In this document: positions 24,970 through 32,046 of the stretch, in pieces | How the letters are laid out: each line of letters begins with the position of its first letter | How positions within the stretch are numbered: position 1 is the first letter of the stretch | NCBI RefSeq assembly: GCF_030532915.1 | Contig: NZ_JAUNKD010000020.1 | Location: 1-36,990 of the forward strand | DNA: 36,990 nt | From: Capnocytophaga sp. | GTDB lineage: Bacteria; Bacteroidota; Bacteroidia; Flavobacteriales; Flavobacteriaceae | Direction: 5' to 3' | Notes under the pieces: generated by a model | What the model saw: only the letters and a program-made list of their open reading frames with translations | Told to the model about the DNA's origin: nothing | Databases searched by the model: none | Program-made: the position numbers and the translations under genes

Positions 24970-25800
24970 TTGAAAATAATAACATTAACAACTGATTTTG
25001 GAGAACGAGATTATTCGGTTGGTGCCGTGAAGGGAGCTATTTACAGTAATGTCCCTCAGGCAAATGTTGTTGATATTTCACATTTGATTGCGCCTTTTGA
25101 CATTTTTCAAACGGCTTATGTTCTCAAAAATGCGTATTGTCATTTTCCGAAAGGAAGCATTCACGTAATTGGTGTTGATGCGGAAGCTACGCCCGAAAAA
25201 CGACATTTGGTAATGGAACTTGACGGACATTTTTTTATCGGCACTGACAACGGAATTTTTCATTTACTATGTGAAAATAAGCAAGATGTATCGGTTTATG
25301 AATTAAAAAATGAACATACGACCTTGTTTCCCGTTTTGGATTTTTTTCCGAAAATCATAGCGCAAATCTGTCAGGGACAGCCACTTGAAAAAATCGGACA
25401 AAAAACAGATACCTACTTGAAAACGAGTTACTTCCAACCTAAAATTTCCGAAGATAAATCATTTATTTATGGTGAAGTTATCTATATTGACCATTACGGA
25501 AATGTGGTAAGTAACATTAAACGTTCTCTTTTTGAAGAAGTTAGACAAAATCGCCCGTTTGAGGTCATTTTCAAAATGGTTTCATTCCGAAAGATTTACG
25601 ATAAATATAGCGATGTAATCAATTTTAGTGTTTCGTCAGAGATGCGAAATCCCGACGGAAAACGACTTATTCTGTTCAATAGCCTTGATTTTCTGCAATG
25701 TAGCATTTATAAAAGTAATCTAAGCACAGTGGGAGGTGCATCCACCTTATTCGGAATTGAATATCTTGACAGAGTAACCGTACGTTTTGAAAATCAATAA
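24970..25800 (+). CDS. SAM hydroxide adenosyltransferase / chlorinase-fluorinase family (DUF62)
   Basis: 276 aa. The N-terminus KIITLTTDFGERDYSVGAVKG is the family signature; most members hydrolyse S-adenosylmethionine to adenosine and methionine rather than halogenating. Later motifs include HVIGVDAEAT, FIGTDNGIF and IYIDHYGNVVSN. The start is TTG at 24970: an in-frame stop five codons upstream leaves no other start. It is 41 nt before the glmM-like gene, so the two likely share a transcript. Confidence 0.93.
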   Translation: MKIITLTTDFGERDYSVGAVKGAIYSNVPQANVVDISHLIAPFDIFQTAYVLKNAYCHFPKGSIHVIGVDAEATPEKRHLVMELDGHFFIGTDNGIFHLLCENKQDVSVYELKNEHTTLFPVLDFFPKIIAQICQGQPLEKIGQKTDTYLKTSYFQPKISEDKSFIYGEVIYIDHYGNVVSNIKRSLFEEVRQNRPFEVIFKMVSFRKIYDKYSDVINFSVSSEMRNPDGKRLILFNSLDFLQCSIYKSNLSTVGGASTLFGIEYLDRVTVRFENQ

Positions 25801-25841
25801 ATTAAAAGATATTTTATAATAAACATAAAAAAAACAAAATT

Positions 25842-27224
25842 ATGACGTTAATTAAATCCATTTCAGGAATTCGCGGCACAATCGGCGGAAAACCCGACGA
25901 TAACCTAACGCCCATCGATGCGGTAAAATTCGCCGCTGCCTACGGAACGTGGCTCAAATCTACTTTAAATAAAGAAAATATTCGCGTAGTGGTGGGTCGC
26001 GATGCCCGTATTTCGGGCGAGATGATTCAGAATTTGGTTGCCTATACGCTTGTGGGACTGGGAATTGAAGTAATCGATACAGGGCTTAGCACCACGCCGA
26101 CGGTGGAAGTTGCCGTGCCGATGGAAAAAGCCGACGGAGGTATCATCTTGACAGCCAGCCACAATCCGAAACAATGGAACGCCTTGAAATTACTTAATAA
26201 TAAAGGTGAGTTCCTAAGCGGAAAAGACGGCAAAGAAATCTTGAAAATTGCCGAAAAAAACGACTTTTCATTCGCTTTGGTGGATGAACTGGGCAAAATC
26301 ATCAAAAACGACACCTATATAGATAAGCATATTGAAGCGGTTCTAAATCTGAAAGTACTTGATTTGGAAGCTATTAAAAAGAAGAGATTCAAAGTGGTGG
26401 TTGATGCGGTAAATTCTACGGGCGGAATTGCCATTCCGAGACTTTTGAAAAAATTAGGCGTGGAAGTGGTGGAACTTTACTGCGAACCGACGGGGCACTT
26501 CCCGCACAATCCCGAGCCGTTGAAAGAACATTTGGGCGATATTTCTGCCAAAGTAGTCGCTGAAAAAGCCGATTTCGGAATCGTAGTAGACCCCGATGTA
26601 GACCGATTGGCACTCATCTGTGAAGATGGCGAAATGTTCGGCGAGGAATACACGCTGGTTGCCTGTGCCGATTATATTTTGGGTAAAACCCCCGGAAATA
26701 CGGCTTCCAACCTTTCATCATCGCGGGCGTTGCGTGATGTTACCGAAAAGCACGGCGGCAAGTACTTTGCATCGGCGGTGGGCGAGGTAAATGTGGTTGA
26801 AATGATGAAAAAACACAACGTAGTCATCGGAGGCGAGGGCAACGGCGGAGTTATTTATCCCGAATTACACTATGGGCGAGACGCTTTGGTGGGGGTTGCC
26901 GTGTTTTTATCGCTTTTGGCAACGAAAAATGTTTCCGTGAAGCAACTTCGAGCGAGCTATCCCGCTTATTTTATGAGCAAAAACAAAATTGAACTTACGC
27001 CCGAAGTGAATGTGGATTTGATTCTGCAAAAAATGGCTGAAAAATACGCTCACGAAAACGTAAATACCATTGACGGAGTGAAAATCGACTTTGCCGAAAG
27101 TTGGGCGCATTTGCGAAAATCTAACACCGAACCCATTATCCGCATTTACACCGAAGCCAAAAGCCAAGCACAAGCTGATGATTTGGCTATGAAAATAATT
27201 GCTGATATTCAGTCGGTTGTTTAA
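25842..27224 (+). CDS. glmM: Phosphoglucosamine mutase-like phosphohexomutase
   Basis: 460 aa of the alpha-D-phosphohexomutase family. The active serine is S106 in TASHNP, the metal site is DPDVDR at 250-255, the sugar-binding loop is GGEGNGGVIYP and the phosphate loop is RKSNTEPIIR. GlmM converts glucosamine-6-phosphate to glucosamine-1-phosphate for peptidoglycan and LPS. The family also contains phosphomannomutase (ManB), which would pair with the nearby manC. The divergent manC is suggestive, but the usual annotation of this form in Bacteroidota is GlmM. Confidence 0.88.
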   Translation: MTLIKSISGIRGTIGGKPDDNLTPIDAVKFAAAYGTWLKSTLNKENIRVVVGRDARISGEMIQNLVAYTLVGLGIEVIDTGLSTTPTVEVAVPMEKADGGIILTASHNPKQWNALKLLNNKGEFLSGKDGKEILKIAEKNDFSFALVDELGKIIKNDTYIDKHIEAVLNLKVLDLEAIKKKRFKVVVDAVNSTGGIAIPRLLKKLGVEVVELYCEPTGHFPHNPEPLKEHLGDISAKVVAEKADFGIVVDPDVDRLALICEDGEMFGEEYTLVACADYILGKTPGNTASNLSSSRALRDVTEKHGGKYFASAVGEVNVVEMMKKHNVVIGGEGNGGVIYPELHYGRDALVGVAVFLSLLATKNVSVKQLRASYPAYFMSKNKIELTPEVNVDLILQKMAEKYAHENVNTIDGVKIDFAESWAHLRKSNTEPIIRIYTEAKSQAQADDLAMKIIADIQSVV

Positions 27225-27243
27225 TATTTAATCAAAAAAACTG

Positions 27244-27299
27244 TTTTTCATTTAATCTTGGTCAAAGTTCAAAAGCTTTGACCAAGATTAAATGAAAAA
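27244..27299. terminator. Long perfect hairpin after glmM
   Basis: A 24-bp perfect stem (27244-27267 with 27276-27299) closes an 8-nt loop. It lies 19 nt after the glmM stop. It probably ends the transcript or protects its 3' end; its length is unusual for a simple terminator. Confidence 0.75.
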
Positions 27300-27330
27300 T
27301 TAAATTTTGTTAAAGTTGGTGTTTTTCTGT

Positions 27331-27360
27331 TTTGAAATACCGATTTAATTTTTAATTTTG
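27331..27360 (+). promoter_or_regulatory. Promoter of the beta-barrel gene (-33 TTTG, 18 nt, -7 TAATTTTG)
   Basis: TTTG (27331-27334) and TAATTTTG (27353-27360) are 18 nt apart, and the ATG follows 29 nt after the box. Confidence 0.7.
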
Positions 27361-27389
27361 CCCGTTAATAACAAATTAAAGATTGCTTT

Positions 27390-27887
27390 ATGAAAAAAAT
27401 TATTTTATTTTTAGGATTGTTTACATCATTTGTAACTGCTTCGGCACAAGGTTCTTTGGAACCCGGAAATGTGCAAATCAATGCCGGATTTGGTTTTTCA
27501 AGCTGGGGCATTCCTGTTTATGTGGGGCTTGACTACGGTTTGTTGGAAGATATTACCATTGGAGGCGAAATTTCGTACCGTTCTAAATCGTACCAAAATG
27601 TAAATTATTCAAGTTTCGCTTTTGTTACCAATGGGAATTACCATTTTAACAGATTGCTTAGAATTCCTTCTGAGTTTGACGTGTATGCAGGGGCTAATAT
27701 CGGGTATTATCACTGGTCCAATAACGGTGTTTTTCTGCAAGGAGTTTCTCCGTATTACAGTTCGGGATTAAATTGGGGGCTTCAAACCGGAGCACGTTAT
27801 TATTTTACCGATAATTTCGGGGTAAACCTTGAACTGGGTGGCGGAAATAATTTTGCCGGAAAAATTGGAATTACCTATACATTCTGA
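27390..27887 (+). CDS. Small outer-membrane beta-barrel protein
   Basis: 165 aa with signal peptide (MKKIILFLGLFTSFVTASAQ, cleavage after AQ likely). The mature part is a string of amphipathic strands rich in Gly, Tyr, Trp and Asn (INAGFGFSSWGIPVYVGLDYG) and ends in a terminal Phe after YTF, as required for BAM-dependent insertion. About eight strands fit the length, like other small OmpX/OmpA-type barrels. Role unknown. It has its own promoter and a strong terminator. Confidence 0.85.
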   Translation: MKKIILFLGLFTSFVTASAQGSLEPGNVQINAGFGFSSWGIPVYVGLDYGLLEDITIGGEISYRSKSYQNVNYSSFAFVTNGNYHFNRLLRIPSEFDVYAGANIGYYHWSNNGVFLQGVSPYYSSGLNWGLQTGARYYFTDNFGVNLELGGGNNFAGKIGITYTF

Positions 27888-27915
27888 TTTTGAGATAATT
27901 ATAGTTTAATAATTT

Positions 27916-27959
27916 CAGTAATAACACCTTATCGGAAAAAACGTAAGGTGTTATTACTG
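27916..27959 (+). terminator. Terminator of the beta-barrel gene
   Basis: A perfect 16-bp stem (27916-27931 with 27944-27959), 12-nt loop, followed by TTTTT. Confidence 0.85.
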
Positions 27960-27986
27960 TTTTTGAGAGTAAATAATTTATTGCTT

Positions 27987-28895
27987 ATGTATATTGAAAA
28001 TGCGTATTTAGGAAAAAATCCGAAGTGGCTTTACGTTATTCCGCCTTTTGTGTTTTTTGCGATTACGGGGTTGGATTTTGTAGTTTCTAAAATGTTGAAT
28101 GCCAATGTTGAACAAATGCTAGGGACTTCCATTCAAAAAAAAGGGGAACTTCAAGTATTTACCGAATTGATGCTTCCATTTTTGGTTTTTTTTGTAGTTT
28201 TATTCCTATGGGTGCGTTACATTCACGGGCAACCGATTCGGGCGTTTACCACCTCGCGTGCCAAGGTGGATTGGAAGCGATTCTTTTTTGCGTTTTTTCT
28301 GTGGGGAGGTGTTATAACTGCAATGACCATAGGGGATTATATTGCAAATCCGGAAAATTTTGTATGGAATTTCCAACCTGAAAAATTCGTTACGTTATTG
28401 CTTTTGGCAGTGTTGTTTATTCCGTTTCAAGCCGGATTTGAAGAATATTTTTTTAGAGGCTATTTGATGCAGGGATTGGGTCTTTTTGTCAAAAATCGGT
28501 GGTTACCGCTGTTTTTTACTTCTATAACCTTTGGTTTGGTGCATATTTCAAATCCTGAAGTTGCCAAACTGGGTTATTTAACATTGATTTACTATATCGG
28601 GACGGGTTTTTTTCTGGGAATCGTTACCTTGATGGACGAAGGTTTGGAGTTGGCACTGGGTTTTCATATTGCTAATAACTTGTTTTCGGCAATTTTAGTA
28701 TCAACGGATTGGACGGTTTTCAGGTTGCCGGCACTTTTACGCGATGTGTCCGCTCCTTCAATGGGTGTTGAAGTGTTTTTTCCATTGCTGTTGTTTGTAT
28801 TGCTGTTATTTATTTTCTCCCGAAAGTACGGCTGGACAAACTGGAAGGAAAAATTATCTGGAAAAGTACACTCCGAAAAGGAATTTTTTGAGTAA
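27987..28895 (+). CDS. CPBP family intramembrane glutamic endopeptidase
   Basis: 302 aa from ATG 27987 (MYIENAYLGKNPKWLYVIPP). The open frame begins at 27948, inside the preceding terminator, so the later ATG is chosen. Several membrane helices are visible. The Abi/CPBP motifs are intact: FEEYFFRG with E152, E153 and R157, H186 in LVHISN, and H227 with N230 in FHIANN. Members cleave membrane proteins or peptides; the substrate is unknown. Convergent with yebC. Confidence 0.9.
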   Translation: MYIENAYLGKNPKWLYVIPPFVFFAITGLDFVVSKMLNANVEQMLGTSIQKKGELQVFTELMLPFLVFFVVLFLWVRYIHGQPIRAFTTSRAKVDWKRFFFAFFLWGGVITAMTIGDYIANPENFVWNFQPEKFVTLLLLAVLFIPFQAGFEEYFFRGYLMQGLGLFVKNRWLPLFFTSITFGLVHISNPEVAKLGYLTLIYYIGTGFFLGIVTLMDEGLELALGFHIANNLFSAILVSTDWTVFRLPALLRDVSAPSMGVEVFFPLLLFVLLLFIFSRKYGWTNWKEKLSGKVHSEKEFFE

Positions 28896-28899
28896 AATT

Positions 28900-28932
28900 A
28901 AACGCCATTAGTATCAACTAATGGCGTTTTTT
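28900..28932. terminator. Bidirectional terminator between CPBP and yebC genes
   Basis: A 12-bp stem (28900-28911 with 28918-28929), 6-nt loop, T-run after it; placed between two convergent genes. Confidence 0.8.
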
Positions 28933-28966
28933 AAGACGTTTATTTATGGTGATGAGGTTTAATGTA

Positions 28967-29686
28967 TCAACTCTCTGTTTCTTTCATCGTGTGATAAACG
29001 TTTTGAACGTCTTCGTCTTCTTCTATTTTTTCGAGTAATTTTTCCACGTCGGCTTGTTCGTCGGCGGATAACTCTTTGGTTACTTGCGGAATACGGTCAA
29101 ATCCGGAAGATAAAATCTCAATATTTCGCCCTTCCAATTCCTTTTGAATGGCTCCGAAACTCTCAAACGGAGCGTAAATATGAATTCCGTCTTCGTCGGC
29201 AAAAACTTCTTCAGCACCAAAGTCAATCATTTCAAGTTCAAGCTCTTCGGGGTCAATTCCTTCGGCGTTGATTCGGAAATTGCAGGTATGGTCGAACATA
29301 AATTCCACCGAGCCCGACGTTCCCAAAGTTCCGTTGCATTTATTGAAATAACTGCGGATATTTGCCACGGTTCGGTTGTTGTTGTCGGTTGCTGTTTCAA
29401 TCAAAATGGCAATTCCGTGCGGGGCGTACCCTTCAAAAAGCACTTCTTTGTAGTTTGCCGTGTCTTTTTCGGAGGCTTTTTTAATGGCACGTTCTACGTT
29501 TTCTTTGGGCATATTCGCCGCCTTAGCATTCTGAATTACGGCTCTTAACCGTGAGTTCGACTCGGGGTGTGGTCCGCCTTCTTTCACCGCCATCACGATG
29601 TCTTTCCCGATTCGCGTAAAAGTTTTTGCCATTGCAGCCCAACGTTTGAATTTTCGGGCTTTTCTAAATTCAAATGCTCTTCCCAT
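28967..29686 (-). CDS. YebC/PmpR family regulatory or translation factor
   Basis: 239 aa, the standard length, starting MGRAFEFRKARKFKRWAAMAK with the domain opening FTRIGKDIVMAVKEGGPHPESNSRLR. The family was long called transcriptional regulators; more recent work ties members to ribosome function at difficult peptides. Which applies here cannot be told. The last third is very acidic (EDEDVQNVYHTM). psd is upstream on the same strand, 57 nt away. Confidence 0.95.
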   Translation of the reverse strand: MGRAFEFRKARKFKRWAAMAKTFTRIGKDIVMAVKEGGPHPESNSRLRAVIQNAKAANMPKENVERAIKKASEKDTANYKEVLFEGYAPHGIAILIETATDNNNRTVANIRSYFNKCNGTLGTSGSVEFMFDHTCNFRINAEGIDPEELELEMIDFGAEEVFADEDGIHIYAPFESFGAIQKELEGRNIEILSSGFDRIPQVTKELSADEQADVEKLLEKIEEDEDVQNVYHTMKETES

Positions 29687-29743
29687 ATAATTCTTAAAAT
29701 CTGATTTTTAGGTTAAAAATATTTTTATTTTATTGATTTTTAG

Positions 29744-30394
29744 CTATTTTTCTGCGATAACGTCAATTCCGCCTTTAACGGTCTGATTGAGTTTTACGTT
29801 GATTTTTGTTCCCAACGGAAGGTATAAATCCACTCGCGAACCGAATTTGATAAATCCGGCATCGGCACCTTGCACGGCTGTATCGCCTTCTTTGGCATAA
29901 TTAACGATGCGTTTTGCCAAAGCCCCTGCTATTTGTCGGTACAAAACTTTTCCAAATAATTGATTTTCAACAACTACCGTAGTTCTTTCATTTTCTTCGG
30001 ATGCCTTCGGATGCCACGCAACTAAATATTTTCCGGGGTGATATTTGCTGAAAACCACTTTTCCGCCTAAGGCATAGCGAGTTACATGAACATTGATGGG
30101 CGACATAAAAATGGAAACCTGCAAACGTTTATCCTTAAAATATTCTTTTTCAAAGACTTCTTCAACCACAACTATTTTTCCGTCAACGGGAGCAATTACG
30201 TGATTATCATTCTTTTGTGTAATCCGTTTTGGATTTCGGAAGAATTGAAGTACCATAATCAAAAGAAAAATGGCAATCCCTTGTATGAGTTTCTGCAACC
30301 AAAAAATATCAATTAAAAAATGGGCTGACAAAACCACCGCCACTGTGATTGCAAATGTGATTAAAATAATCTTAAAACCTTCTTTATGAAACAT
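29744..30394 (-). CDS. psd: Phosphatidylserine decarboxylase (short form)
   Basis: 216 aa. Makes phosphatidylethanolamine from phosphatidylserine in the inner membrane. Two membrane segments lie near the N-terminus (about 8-25 and 30-45). APVDGKIVVVEE is followed by MSPINVHVTRYA. The self-cleavage site is FGSRVDLYLP, in which Ser after Gly becomes the pyruvoyl group. Length fits the short Psd class. A -7 box TATATTTG is at 30435-30442. Confidence 0.96.
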   Translation of the reverse strand: MFHKEGFKIILITFAITVAVVLSAHFLIDIFWLQKLIQGIAIFLLIMVLQFFRNPKRITQKNDNHVIAPVDGKIVVVEEVFEKEYFKDKRLQVSIFMSPINVHVTRYALGGKVVFSKYHPGKYLVAWHPKASEENERTTVVVENQLFGKVLYRQIAGALAKRIVNYAKEGDTAVQGADAGFIKFGSRVDLYLPLGTKINVKLNQTVKGGIDVIAEK

Positions 30395-30434
30395 ATAGCA
30401 TTGTTTTTATAAACAACAACCGTTGTTTTTTTGG

Positions 30435-30442
30435 CAAATATA
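30435..30442 (-). promoter_or_regulatory. -7 promoter box (TATATTTG) of psd
   Basis: An exact minus-strand TAnnTTTG match in the 76-nt gap between the methyltransferase and psd. The leader contains a small hairpin AACAACGGTTGTTG. No -33 TTTG at usual spacing. Confidence 0.45.
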
Positions 30443-30470
30443 TGAATAAATTCTTAAATTCGTAGTGTTT

Positions 30471-31172
30471 TTAACCTCCGATGATAAAAATTGCAGGGCG
30501 TTTTTGAAGTGAAACAGTGGTTTTGCGCCATTGTGCGACGCTTTTTGTTTCAATTTGTTCACTTTCTAAGGTTATGTCACAAGCGATGCACAAAAGCGTT
30601 TCGGGGTGTAGCGTTTCTGTCAAATCTGCAAACATTTTGTCGTTTCGGTACGGAGTTTCTATAAAAATTTGGGTTTGATTGTTTTCTTTTGCCTTTTTTT
30701 CAAGTAATTTTATTGTTTTTTTACGCTCTGATTTTTCGATGGGAAGATAACCGTTGAAAGCAAAATTCTGCCCATTAAATCCACTTGCCATCATAGCCAA
30801 CAAAATAGAGGAGGGACCAACTAACGGAACTACTTTAATCTGTTGCCGATGTGCAATTTTCACGATTTCAGCACCGGGGTCGGCAATTCCGGGACAACCA
30901 GCCTCTGAAATGATTCCCATTGAAATTCCTGATGCACAAGGTTTTAAAAAAGAAGGCAATTCCTCCGGCCAGGTGTGTTTATTAATGGTGAAAAAAACGA
31001 GCTCTTGTTGCGACTTTTCGGGTGCTATTTGTTTTATAAATTTACGAGCCGACTTTTCATTTTCAACAATGAAGTGCGTCAGTGAACGAACAACCTTTGT
31101 GATGTGTTCAGGCAAAACATTTTGGCTTGGGCTTTCGCCTAATAAATTGGGTATCAAATAAATATGAGACAT
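30471..31172 (-). CDS. SAM-dependent methyltransferase, RsmI-like (tetrapyrrole methylase fold)
   Basis: 233 aa from ATG 31172 (MSHIYLIPNLLGESP); a TTG two codons earlier is also open. The fold shows in GIISEAGCPGIADPGAEIV (substrate loop), VPLVGPSSILLAMMASGF and a C-terminal strand ending in IGG. It resembles RsmI, which methylates the 2'-OH of 16S rRNA C1402, but is about 50 residues shorter and lacks the RsmI C-terminal part, so the substrate is uncertain. It lies 30 nt after the phosphatase gene and is likely in its operon. Confidence 0.88.
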   Translation of the reverse strand: MSHIYLIPNLLGESPSQNVLPEHITKVVRSLTHFIVENEKSARKFIKQIAPEKSQQELVFFTINKHTWPEELPSFLKPCASGISMGIISEAGCPGIADPGAEIVKIAHRQQIKVVPLVGPSSILLAMMASGFNGQNFAFNGYLPIEKSERKKTIKLLEKKAKENNQTQIFIETPYRNDKMFADLTETLHPETLLCIACDITLESEQIETKSVAQWRKTTVSLQKRPAIFIIGG

Positions 31173-31202
31173 AATCAAGATGAAATTCTGATTAATAATG
31201 AG

Positions 31203-31667
31203 TTATGCGGTAGTCTGGAGTTTTTGACTTATTTTTTCACAAGCCTCGTCAATCATACTAAAAACCGTTCTGAACCCATTTTTGTCGCCATAGTACGGGT
31301 CGGGCACTTCGCGCAGGGTGATTTTGTCGAGTGCATCTAACAAAAAGGAAACTTTTTTGCGTTGTTGCTCGTTGGCAGCCAGTTCACAAATATTGGCATA
31401 ATTGCTTCTGTCCATCACAAAAATATAGTCAAACGTTTCAAAATCTTGGGCAGTAAACTGCCTGCCTTTTAGGTGTGAAATGTCAATTCCGTTTTTTTGC
31501 GCCACTTCTATGGAACGCTTGTCGGGAGCAGCTCCCACGTGGTAATTTGAAGTTCCGGCGGAATCCACCTCAAACTTTTCCGGATTTAATTTAGCCCGTA
31601 AAACGCCTTCTGCCAAGGGGGAACGACAAATATTCCCCAAACAAACCATTAGTATTTTTGTTTTCAT
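31203..31667 (-). CDS. Low-molecular-weight protein-tyrosine phosphatase
   Basis: 154 aa. The catalytic CX5R loop is CLGNICR (9-15), directly after the first strand, and the general acid D123 is in PDPYY. In bacteria such enzymes often act on tyrosine kinases of capsule or exopolysaccharide synthesis; no such kinase is in the window. Its promoter is well placed and the methyltransferase gene follows 30 nt downstream. The C-terminal part is normal for the family. Confidence 0.95.
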   Translation of the reverse strand: MKTKILMVCLGNICRSPLAEGVLRAKLNPEKFEVDSAGTSNYHVGAAPDKRSIEVAQKNGIDISHLKGRQFTAQDFETFDYIFVMDRSNYANICELAANEQQRKKVSFLLDALDKITLREVPDPYYGDKNGFRTVFSMIDEACEKISQKLQTTA

Positions 31668-31686
31668 CGGTAATTATTTTTCTTCG

Positions 31687-31718
31687 CAAATATAAATGGT
31701 TTTAATCAAATTGACAAA
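31687..31718 (-). promoter_or_regulatory. Promoter of the phosphatase-methyltransferase operon (-33 TTTG, 20 nt, -7 TATATTTG)
   Basis: On the minus strand TTTG (31715-31718) precedes TATATTTG (31687-31694) by 20 nt; the ATG at 31667 follows 19 nt later. Confidence 0.7.
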
Positions 31719-31897
31719 TTTTTCTTTTCTACGATGATTAATTTTACAAGTTCCCAAATAAGGTTAACATTTTGTGATTGTATTGATTTTCTTTTGGTTA
31801 TGAGTTTGGTTAAACAAAGAAATAATAGAATTATAAAAAATTAAGAAGCGGTATATTTTTGCTACTTAAAATATTTTTCACATAAAAGACTGAAAAA

Positions 31898-31929
31898 TTT
31901 GGTAGTTATTAAAATTATTACTAATATTG
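31898..31929 (+). promoter_or_regulatory. Promoter of rpsA (-33 TTTG, 20 nt, -7 TAATATTG)
   Basis: TTTG (31898-31901) and TAATATTG (31922-31929) are 20 nt apart; the box has one mismatch to TAnnTTTG and is followed by CACGC. Transcription should start near 31935, leaving a leader of about 110 nt. Confidence 0.6.
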
Positions 31930-31934
31930 CACGC

Positions 31935-32046
31935 TCTTAGAGGCATTTAGAGGGTAAAGAGATTAATTTTTAAGTTTAATCCTTTCTGATGGAAGTTTGC
32001 CTAAACCCTTGATTTTCATTAGAAATACAAATTTATTTATCAGCAT
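31935..32046 (+). promoter_or_regulatory. Structured leader of rpsA, candidate autoregulatory element
   Basis: The leader holds two copies of TTAGAGG, a 6-bp hairpin (31961-31966 with 31976-31981) and a 5-bp hairpin with TGAT loop (31982-31986 with 31991-31995). AGGCA (31941-31945) can pair with TGCCT (31998-32002), and AGGGT (31951-31955) with ACCCT (32005-32009); these two pairings interleave, as in a pseudoknot. S1 represses its own translation in other bacteria, so a control role is plausible. With the promoter regions it fills the 379-bp gap at 31668-32046; nothing else is seen there. Confidence 0.45.
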
